A stretch of 64,000 nt of DNA, taken from Emydura subglobosa. Taxonomy: Eukaryota; Chordata; Testudines; Chelidae. Shown one piece after another: positions 55,478 through 64,000 of the stretch. Below the pieces are notes generated by a model that was given only the letters and a program-made list of their open reading frames with translations, had not been told where the DNA came from and did no database searches. Positions within the stretch are counted from its first letter, which is position 1. Each line of letters starts with the position of its first letter. Location of the stretch: NCBI GenBank assembly GCA_007922225.1, contig ML679974.1, positions 8,077,988 to 8,141,987 on the forward strand, written 5' to 3'. Position numbers and translations under genes: made by a program.

Positions 55478-55570
55478 ATTACTTGTTCCATGGTAGCCCC
55501 TAGGAGCCCACTGTGCAAGGTGCTGTACCAACACAGAGCAAAATCACAGTCCCAGTCCCCAAAGATATAT
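55478..55570 (-). repeat. L2/SINE-type tail, minus strand
   Basis: TGGTAGCCCCTAGGAGCCCA, CTGTGCAAGGTGCTGTACCA and CAGTCCCAGTCCCCAAAGA match the reverse complement of the tail family. It lies 300 bp from a plus-strand copy, so the two are inverted relative to each other. Confidence 0.7.
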
Positions 55571-55574
55571 GGCA

Positions 55575-56695
55575 AGAATGACCATGTCAGAGAGACCTTT
55601 TTTTTCTTTTTTGGGAGCGGGGGAGGGGGGGGGAAATGACTATTTCAGAAAAAAAAAAGGGTTTTCTTTCTTTCACAGGACAAATCAACACAATATAATT
55701 CTAACATCTTGTCCCTTTGCTGGAAAGAAAATATTTTGCTGTCTGTTTGCATCTTCTTCAGCTGTTGCCACCCAACTGATGGGTGAATTCATGATGGATC
55801 AGACTCACTCCTGCAAGATAGTTAGATTGGAATGAAGGTTTCAAAATGCTTTAAGAAACATCCATGCTGTTCTCTAAATATCACTCTGTTGGCTGACTTC
55901 CAGTAGCCTTATCTGGATAATATAATATTGCAGAAACAAACTTGTGGAGGGAAAAAACACTGCATATGGACATGGTACTCTAAAGACTCTGATTATGGGA
56001 AACACATTTCTCGTGTAATGCAGGTGACCTGGAATTTCTTTCATTTCTGTGTACATTTCCCTACATGTAATACAGCGGATTTAAACACTTTTTAGTCCTT
56101 TGAGCAAGGATTTCTGAGCTGGAGGATCACAATGAAGTTTTATAGCCCTTTCTTATGAAGTGTGGCATTTCTGACATTTGATGTGCAAGAGCAACTGCAT
56201 TAGTCAAAGGCTACGCTTGAATAGTTATCACTTTAAGCCCATGCCCTGAGAGTATTGTATTCAGTTCCCTCATTATTTCCAGCCCTGCAGGTTATACCAA
56301 GACTTGCTATTAGTACATTACAATAATAAAATGAAAGTAGTCACTTTCTATAAGGGTCAGGCTTACTCCTGGAATCAAGCAAACTTCATCTGGGTGCTCA
56401 GAAAGACCGGCAATCTACTATTTTATTCCATACCATTAGACTGAGCAGTTGTTTTGCATGCAGTTCTCCTTTATCTTCTTAGGCCCAAGACTCGGAAAAC
56501 ATTAAACCATTTAAAAAAATCTTACTCTATAATGTTCATTTGACAAAGACTTGATTCTTTTTTGTTAAATGAGCTTCTAAATAGTTTATCTATGCATTTA
56601 TACCATCGTGACACATGAGTAACTGCTGATTTGCTGATATCACTGCTACAACTAGATGCAAAAAAGAAGGGGTACAAATACATTTATTATCTTTA
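55575..56695. other. Non-coding, no clear feature
   Basis: A T run and G run at about 55598-55634 and an A run at 55650-55659. An 88-codon frame crosses them and is unrecognised. Nothing else supported. Confidence 0.45.
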
Positions 56696-56714
56696 CTACT
56701 TAATTATATTAAAG

Positions 56715-56845
56715 AACAGTCTGCAGTTAACATAGCACCTTCCATTCGATTAACTCAGCATGCTTCCAAAACATGCTTTTAGTCTCACAACATCTTTATG
56801 AGGAAAACACACGATATAGTTGTACAAAGAGGTTCATAGAGGCTA
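56715..56845 (-). repeat. Decayed SINE fragment, minus strand
   Basis: CATAGCACCTTCCATTCGAT, CTCACAACATCTTTATGAGG and GTACAAAGAGGTTCATAGAG resemble a worn MIR-type tail and body in reverse complement. Confidence 0.45.
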
Positions 56846-56945
56846 AGGCCCTGATTCAGGAAAGCTCTTGAGCATGCACTTCACTTTAAATCCTATTGAT
56901 GTCAATAAGAATTGAATATTTGCTTAGATGCTTTGCTAAATCTCA
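56845..56945. repeat. Hairpin-repeat, degraded
   Basis: GGCCCTGATTCAGGAAAGCT on the left and TTGCTTAGATGCTTTGCTAA on the right are arms of the CCTGATCCTGCAAAG family, with ATTGATGTCAAT at the centre. Confidence 0.6.
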
Positions 56946-57002
56946 GCTGAGGTGTCCTGGTCGTAGTCATAAAATATGTCTAAAAGGGGACAATCAGAAA
57001 GG

Positions 57003-57967
57003 AAAGGGAATCTCATTCAGATGATACAAAACTACTTAAGATAGTTAAGTCCAAAGCAGAATGCGAAGAGTTACAAAGGGATCTCATACAACTGGGTGAC
57101 TGGGCAACAAAATGGCAGATGAAATTCAATGCTGATAAATGCAAAGTAATGCATATTGGAAAACAATCCTAAATATACATTTAAAATGATGGGGTCTAAA
57201 TTAGCTGTTACCACTGAAGAAAAAAATCTTGGAGTCATTGTGGATAGTTCTTTGAAAACAACCATTCAATGTGCAGCAAACAAAGCTAACAGAATCATTA
57301 GGCAAGGGATAGATAATAAGATAAAGTATCATATTGCCTCTTCATAAATCCATGGTATACCCACATCCCGAATACTGTGTGCTGATCTGGTTGCCCCATT
57401 GGAATTGGAAAAGGTACAGAAAAGGGCAACTAAAATGATTAGGGGTATGGAAAAGCTTCCATATGAGGAGAGATTAATAAGGGCTTTTTAGTTCGGAAAA
57501 GAGGAGACTAAGAGAGGGACACGATAGAGGTTTACAATCATGACTGTCGTGGAGAAATTAAAAATGAAGTGTTATTTACTCCTTCTCATAACACAAAAAC
57601 TAGGGGTCACCAAATGAAATTAATAGACAGCAGGTTTAAAATTAACAAAAGGAAGTATTTCATTCACACAACACAGTCAACCTGTGAAACTCCTTGCCTG
57701 AGGATGTTGTGAAAGCCAAAAGCAAAACAGGGATTTAAAAAAGAACTAGATAAGTTCATGGAGAATAGGTCCATCAATGGCTATTAGTCAGGAGAGGCAG
57801 GGATTGCTGTTTGCCAGAGGCTGGGAATGGCTGATGGGATTGATCACTTGATGATTACCTTTTCTACTCATTGCCTCTGAAGCACCTGGCATTGGCCACA
57901 GTCGGAAGATAGGATACTGGGCTAGAAAGACCACTGGTCTGACCCAGTATGGCCATTCTTATGTTCT
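57003..57967 (+). mobile_element. CR1 LINE, 3' ~965 bp, plus strand
   Basis: The best LINE copy here. It starts inside the reverse-transcriptase region just after the catalytic block (SDDTKLLKIVK, where functional copies have an A/F-x-DD motif ending in ADD), runs through WATKWQMKFNADKCKVMHIG (about 57088-57160), and then accumulates stops and small indels. The 3' part keeps GAGGAGAGATTAATAAGGGC, CAAATGAAATTAATAGACAG, CAGTATGGCCATTCTTATGT, the normal CR1 3' terminus. 5'-truncated, as most CR1 copies are; it cannot encode an active enzyme. Confidence 0.95.
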
Positions 57968-57969
57968 CA

Positions 57970-59840
57970 GCATGGCTGATTCCTCTCCTTAACATCAAAA
58001 ACATCATCCCATCTCCCAGACATCACAAGCAGTGGCCCATAGTTCTGAATAAAAACCACAGAAAAATATAAGATTGTACAGAAGTATTTGGTCATTTGAA
58101 TTGCTTTAACTGAAGGTGTAAATGTTTTAGTATGGTTGTATGTGGGAGAACACACTGGTGTTCCCCAGATAGACAGACAGTAAGTGTGGGTGAAACATTT
58201 GAAACAGAAGAAAAATAATTTGCACCTAAGGCCTAAATCTCAAATTAAGAGAAAGTCCTTGTGATAAGGAAAACATTGCTACTGGAAACAGAGGGAATAA
58301 GTGGTAGCAAAGTGTTGATTTCCATGCTGTCTCCTCTTCTGATCTTTGCAGGCCAGAGGCATCAGTATCAGGAACACTGTATCATGCTCCCCCATACAAG
58401 AGTCAGTGCAGAAGCCCTTGGGTGACAAGTTTTCCCTGCTTCACCCAATAACCCATGTGTGCCATTTGTTCTACTGTGCATTGTGACAGTTAGGGTTCCA
58501 AAGACTTGGAAACCTAGCGCTTAGATCTAGCTGCAGACAATGAAAAGAAAACCTGGGCACGCATGGGCAGCAGGGCTTTGGTAGAGGGGAGTCTCCTCAG
58601 TCCATCACAGTGGGTCAGAGCAAATGTCCCTGGGAAGAAGTCTGAGCAGCATCTGTAGCATCAGCAACAGTGTATAATCTGATTTCCAATAATAATTTTC
58701 AGCTCCCTATTTTATCTCCAGTTGGATATTTTTTAAGTTGCCCAACACTCAGCCTTAGCATGTCTGTCTCCAAAGGGGCTTCCTCTCACTGAGGCTTCTC
58801 AGCCCTGCTCCTGCACTGAGTCCTGTTAACTCAGGCCCTGTATGGTCTGCCTAAGCAGAGCCTGTTGTAGGATAGTGATCTCAGTCCCCACTGTTTTATT
58901 TCACCACGTACCCAGCATGCTTTGGGAATCAACTTCAGTTTGTTTCATAGCTGGTTATCTGTTTTCGGATTCTGATCCCCATGCAACAGGCCACTATCAG
59001 CAGCATCCTTGATCACTGACATTGCTGCAGCCTGGAGAAGGCTGTCGTCCCAGCTGGAGGCAGTTACACACTTTCTGTTGGGGGATCGTGAGCATCTGGA
59101 TGGCAATCACTGGACTAAGAAGGCAATTGGGAGAATATAAGGGAAAGAAACAGGAAACAAGAGGCAGCTAAGAAAGAAGCTAAGCTCAGAGGGTGAGCTT
59201 GGGCTGTAAGCCTGCATTGTGTGACGTTGTAGGTAAGAAAAGAATAAATACACACCTTGGTGAAAAAGAACAACCCAGCATGTGTTTGTGACTGTGAAGC
59301 CTCCTGAACTGGCCAGGGAGGAAGGTTCACCAGGTAGCAACAGAGATGACCTCTGACACCCCAATTCAGCCTCAGTGTGAATTTCTCATTTGGTCCACAT
59401 GCTGAGAGGTGGTGATTTTCTTTAATGCCCTGTAACTATATGCTTCATGCCTCCAGGATGGTAATGTCTCTCATCCCCAAAGACACAATCTGATGGTGCT
59501 TTTCTCTTGGAGGCCAGAGGAACAGCCATAAGTGGCTGTGTTGTTTTCCACACTTTGGTGTTGGGTCACTGCACTGTTTACTTCACTTTTTATAGAGACA
59601 AAAAACAAACAAAGGAATAAAAGTATCATTTTAACCTATTCTCTCCCATTTTGTTTGTTAGGAGTAAAACATACACAAAAGCAAACAACTTGTTTCATTT
59701 AGGGTAAGGTAGTAGTTCATAGTTTACTGTTAATATCCTTTAACTGAGATGTACAATGCACAAACCACTTGCGAGATGCTATATGAAAACAAAATTCCCA
59801 AAATGATACTTTACACGTTAAAACTGCACAAACAAGATCC
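57970..59840. other. Non-coding, no clear feature
   Basis: Frames of 62-85 codons are unrecognised. Nothing supported. Confidence 0.45.
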
Positions 59841-59847
59841 ATATATG

Positions 59848-60215
59848 TAAGGCTAGAAGATCAGCAAGTCTGACTTCCTATAGAACACACTCCATAGAAT
59901 TTCATCTAGTTACTTTTGTGTTGAGTCCAATAACTTGTGTTTGGATAAAGCACATTATTCAGAAAGTCATCTTGTCTTGATCTGAAGATTTTGAGAGATG
60001 TAGAATCCACCACTTCCTTTGTTAGTTAATTCCAATGATTCATCACCTTTGCTATTAAAAATGTGTGCCTTATTTCTAATTTGAATTTGTCTGTTTTTTG
60101 CTTCCAACCATTGGTTCTAGTTATGCCTTTTCCCACTAGATTAAAGAAAGACCTTTAATGCCCAGTAGTTTCTCTGCATAAAGATACTTATCTACCATAA
60201 TCAAGTTACCTCTTG
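59848..60215 (-). mobile_element. CR1 LINE fragment, minus strand, degraded
   Basis: GGCTAGAAGATCAGCAAGTC, ATCCACCACTTCCTTTGTTA, TTCCAATGATTCATCACCTT and TGTGCCTTATTTCTAATTTG match the antisense of a CR1 3' part. It is more diverged than the 37392 and 57003 copies. Confidence 0.8.
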
Positions 60216-60219
60216 ATCT

Positions 60220-61885
60220 TGAGCAAGAAACCTACAACTCAGGTAAAGGGAAGAGGACCAGTGAGCTCTCTCTTAGGAAATACCATAAGGAGAGATGTGA
60301 CAGGAAGGGTTTTCTGAAGAATGCTGGAAATATCCCACAGATTATTGTTTTCTCAGAGACAACTCATTCAAGTGAAGAGATTTTTTCATCACAGAGTCAA
60401 GGATGACTTTAAGAATCTAGGAAGGAAGTTACAGGCGATTTTCACAGAAATAGACCCAATTCCATGCCAAATGAAGAAAAAGATTGATAACAAAGAACAA
60501 TTTATGAGTGCGGGGAGAGACAGGTATGTCTTAGACTGCCCTTTGAAGATCGCCTCTATTCAAGTACCAGACAAAGTACCAAATTCCTGCTTTCCTAAAT
60601 GATTGTGCTTCTCAGGAGGGAAGGGGCTTAGGGGATGTTTCATGTAATTAGTCTGGAATGTTCTTCCTACATGAAAGAAAGATGATGAATTGGTCTGCAA
60701 TAGATGATGAACTGGAATTTTAATGTATTTAAACCTCTATGCACAAATGCAGGGACTACAGAAAACAGCAAAACAAAAGGAGAGTGATATTAAACCATGA
60801 CCTTGAGGGAAACAATATGCAGATGAATTTACTTTAATGTTATGGCCGTGACTAGTTTGTTATAGCTCTATTCTGTATCTCAGCTGTTTCTTTCCTTTGC
60901 TAAGCTTTACAGGTATTAGTACAAGTGATAGGCCTGAGCTGCAAAATTCAGATTAAGATTTCAAACCCTTTCAAAGTTCAGGGGTCTCAACTCTGTGGAT
61001 TTGATTTGGGCCTCCCTCTAATTAGTACCCAACTGTCCCAGCTACTGGAGTCTGTACAGGTCACTTGGTACCGTTCTTCTGTGCATCTACATCTCCAATT
61101 TTGGTGTTGTTCACAAATGAAATCTTAGTTGAAGTGACACCAAAGTGGCAGCACTTGACTCCAAAAATGGTAGAAACAAGCTGATCTGGTGGGGTGGAGG
61201 ACGGAAGGAATTTGATTTGATTGACCTTTAGTTTTTAGTGATACGAAAGCGAGAAGAGTTGTCTGTAGAGTTTAGTTATATTCACATCTAAAATTGGGCG
61301 CTTAAAGAATAGAACCACCAAAGCAGGTTAGTCCCTAATGCAGGTATTTATCTCTGAGTTTGGTGGGTTAAAACTAAGAATAAACTAGAATGGTAAGGTT
61401 TCTTTTCACTGCATTCTCCAATAAAGGTGCAAATGCAGTACAAACAGTATCTTAGCTCCTTCAGTAAGCTGGATCAACTCTTGCAGACCAAAGCACAACC
61501 TTTCAAAATGGTCAAATGGACATTTCTAACAATTTAATTGGGTAATACAATATCTAAGTGAAAATCTGCCAGTGAACTCTGTTGTGGACTGTGCTCACAG
61601 AAACCTCCTCCTGGCCAATATTAGACACACATACACCCCTGAATACTTAGATGTAAAATTAAACCAGAATGAATTCCTTTATTATAACCACAAGCAGTGT
61701 ATATGCAGCCACCATATTACCATCAGCATTGCAGGCCAAATAATTCTCTCGTGGTGTAAATTGGCACAGACCAACTGAAATCAATAGAGTGCTACAAATT
61801 TACATGAGAAGAGAATTTGATTCTACAACTCTGTCTTAACATTTCATGAGACAGAGATTTCTTGGGCGCTGACCCAAAACAATGG
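60220..61885. other. Non-coding; unrecognised 93-codon frame
   Basis: A frame from an ATG at 60321 to 60602 encodes a Lys/Phe/Ile-rich product with no recognised domain. I see no start context, splice site or poly(A) signal that would support it. The rest is unique-looking. Confidence 0.3.
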
Positions 61886-61892
61886 AAGTAAC

Positions 61893-62180
61893 TCCCGCAG
61901 AAATTAAGGACCCTCACCAACATAATCTTCACCACCTTCTGCTCCACGTGGATTTCTTCGACCTTGTCTTCTCTGACAAATATATAGCAACATGTGTTTA
62001 TACATATTTTATAAATTCCCAAACAAGACACTCACTGCACACACTTCTCCCTCTGAGAGAGGATGAGAGAAAAAACACATGACAAAATGTGAGCCACTTT
62101 GCTGAATGCACTACTGGAAGACGCTCAGATACTACTACTCATGAGAATGACAGAGAACCCACAGAGAATAGAATGTTATT
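61893..62180 (+). repeat. ~270-bp repeat, copy 2 of 2
   Basis: Collinear with 31113-31380 in the same orientation; landmarks are listed there. About 30.8 kb separates the copies. Divergence includes several indels, so the duplication or insertion is old. No TSD or terminal repeats are evident. Confidence 0.6.
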
Positions 62181-62184
62181 ACTG

Positions 62185-63410
62185 TTTCACACTGATACCA
62201 GAAATGCTTTAGTACCCCAAGTTAACCAATGGTGTTAACTAATACAAAGCTCAAATTTCAAGAAATTGCACCTCCAATGACAAGAGTCACCAAACTGGGC
62301 GTGTATATTAAGATAAATGCTAGATGCAGCAGATGGGAAGAATGAACGGAGCATTCATACGTTAAACACAGCTTCAGCTGAACTAATTGACACATGGCAC
62401 TAGAAGAGCTAAAACTGCATGTGGCTTTCTATTGTTAAAATGTATGTAGGAGAAGAGAATCTCAGAACAGCAACACCACATAATGACCCAGGAGCTGTAA
62501 AATGATCTACGATCACTCTTCTCGTTTTCACAAGGCAACGGTGGAACACTAACTTGTTTCCATGGCAACGCTGAGAAAGAATTACAGCCTTAAAATTGAC
62601 TGAATGGTAGCCTCATGAAAATGTAAAGGGCAGACCATATCTTTCTAAAATATAATTTAGTACTAAGTCACCTGAACAGCATTAGCTAAAAGGATTTCAG
62701 CATTAGATTTGGGAAGTGACCCATTTGGGATATGGAGTGTTAGGTTTTTCTAATGGCATGCTTTAGATCTGAAGGGCTAGTGGACATACCATTGAGTACA
62801 CTATAAAGGAGAGAGGGGAAAACTGTGGTGTGTGAAAAATCTTATCGGCAAAACAAGAAATTATTGAAGGGGGAGGGAGAAGGGACTACCTTGATGTACA
62901 ACTGGCAGTTTTACAGAGAAACGCAATAAAACAGAATTCCAATGTATAGAAAAAATGTAGTTTAGAAAAAAATTACACCGTTCCTTGCAACAAATAAATG
63001 AGAGTTCCTACTGACAGCAAAAACCTTATTTAGTGTTTAGAGCAAGTAGGTAGGATTCTACTCCAGAGTGACTCATTGTTCCACCCTGGGAAAATTACTC
63101 AAGCCAAATCTTGAGGTCTTTGCTCAGATGTTAGACAGTTCTTCCTCAGGCAAACTCCCACTAATTTCAGTGAGAGTTGAGTAAGGTCTAAAAGAAGACA
63201 GTAATACTTACAGACCTGGGTAAAAGCTCTAAGATCTATGGATAGAAAATTGTAATTACAGTCATATTTTTCTGGCAGAAGTTGTGACTACCTTACCTGT
63301 CAAGTTAATTTTATATGTAGATAATATTAGAAATGTCTGCAAAGTTCAGTGCACATAAGTTACTGTGACCCATTACCACTAAACTAACATTCTGAATCAA
63401 GCCCATTACA
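62185..63410. other. Non-coding, no clear feature
   Basis: Nothing supported. AT-rich, unique-looking. Confidence 0.45.
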
Positions 63411-63418
63411 GACTTAGA

Positions 63419-63490
63419 GGGCCAGATCCTTAGCTGCTGTAATTGACTTCAGTAGAGTTATGATAATTACACGAGCTGAGGATCTGATCC
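63419..63490. repeat. Hairpin repeat, 26-bp arms, 20-nt loop
   Basis: The left arm 63419-63444 (GGGCCAGATCCTTAGCTGCT...) pairs with the right arm 63465-63490 (...GAGCTGAGGATCTGATCC) at about 21/26 positions; the loop contains TTGACTTCAGTAGA. It is the GGGCCAGATCCTCAGCTGGTG family, which I remember as common in turtles. Confidence 0.8.
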
Positions 63491-63625
63491 AGAGACTTTT
63501 ATTGTATTTTGCAAGCAAATTATAAGAGTCAAGTTTCAGCTATGATCAGTCTTCTTCATCAAGAGATATGTACAGTACAGTATTATGAACAGTGGGCAAA
63601 ATGGACCATTATTGTGCATAAAAAA

Positions 63626-63683
63626 CCAAATCCAACTCCCACTGAGGAGCCTTTCCATTAGCTTCAGTGGGAGTTGGATTGAG
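63626..63683. repeat. Hairpin repeat, 22-bp arms
   Basis: AAATCCAACTCCCACTGAGG and CTTCAGTGGGAGTTGGATTG pair at 19/22 positions around a 14-nt loop. It lies 135 bp from the preceding hairpin and belongs to a different family. Confidence 0.8.
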
Positions 63684-63689
63684 CCCTTG

Positions 63690-63968
63690 GTGCACCTATT
63701 CTCCTCTAGCGTCACACCATGAAGAGATTCTCTACAAATGAGTAAGTGTAAGCACTGAAAATGTTGTTTTATATAAGAAATATAATCAGTGACCTCATTT
63801 TTCAGAATTGGCCACCAGATGAGTGACTATTTTTAAATGTGCAAGCACAGACAACTATGGCCTGCTTTTGAGGGTGGGATGAGCAACTGCTGGTGAACAC
63901 AATAGAAGCTGTGGATGTTAATCTCTAAGGATGAGGTTTTCAAAGGATCCAAAAGGAAAGTCTCACTG
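63690..63968. other. Non-coding, no clear feature
   Basis: Nothing supported. Confidence 0.35.
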
Positions 63969-63971
63969 AAA

Positions 63972-64000
63972 GTCATAGAATCATAGAAGATTGGAGTTGG
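63972..64000 (-). mobile_element. Start of a CR1 LINE 3' end, cut by the window edge
   Basis: AGTCATAGAATCATAGAAGA followed by TTGGAGTTGG is the antisense of a CR1 3' terminus, including the ATCATAGA repeats. The element continues beyond the window. Confidence 0.8.

Noticed and set aside
57003..57520. Functional reverse-transcriptase gene
   Set aside because: Recognisable CR1 protein stretches are interrupted by stops and indels, and the 5' two-thirds of the element are missing.
58300..58360. Possible splice acceptor and exon at about 58350
   Set aside because: A pyrimidine tract and CAG are present, but no open frame or donor follows.
63419..63683. CRISPR-like or tandem array of repeats
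   Set aside because: The hairpins belong to different families and irregular spacing; the genome is eukaryotic.

Overview
The window looks like vertebrate nuclear DNA, most likely from a turtle. The evidence is the repeat content. It holds several CR1 LINE 3' ends of the turtle type, tRNA-derived CORE-SINE/MIR-like SINEs with L2-like tails, hAT-type non-autonomous DNA transposons, and many short palindromic repeats of kinds I associate with turtle genomes. The DNA is AT-rich, CpG-poor and full of stops in all frames. The turtle assignment rests on remembered repeat families and was not checked by a search.

I find no protein-coding gene, exon series, structural RNA gene or CpG island that I can support. 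The longest ATG-to-stop frame in 64 kb is 156 codons (40489-40959) and resembles no family I know. The window therefore reads as intergenic sequence or the inside of a long intron. Bacterial notions such as operons and ribosome binding sites do not apply.

Layout. 1-10 kb: a tRNA-like SINE head, a 199-bp hAT MITE (5414-5612), several SINEs, a TAATTA-rich unique block (about 6.63-6.9 kb) and a 40-bp-arm hairpin (9123-9223). 10-20 kb: two AT-rich hAT-like elements, each apparently inserted inside an older SINE (9984-10367 and 19102-19574, the latter with a perfect 8-bp target duplication), and an LTR-like segment with a TATA box near 17.0 kb. 20-30 kb: a CT/CA microsatellite, a 100-N assembly gap inside G/GA-rich sequence, two fragments of an LTR-like family with TGTGATGG...CATCACA ends, and a 562-bp hAT-like element (28911-29472). 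30-40 kb: another hAT-like element, one copy of a ~270-bp repeat whose second copy lies 30 kb away at 61.9 kb, and two CR1 copies on the minus strand (37.4-39.0 kb). 40-57 kb: mostly unique or very old sequence with SINE fragments, hairpin repeats and a 46-bp tandem duplication. 57-64 kb: the best CR1 copy (57003-57967, plus strand), a degraded minus-strand CR1 (59.85-60.2 kb), and the start of one more CR1 cut by the window end.

Nothing here is a gene system working together. The notable content is a layered transposon record: an old SINE layer, hAT-like elements inserted into it with readable target duplications, and a set of dispersed near-palindromes, several with 26-40-bp arms and 12-21-bp loops.
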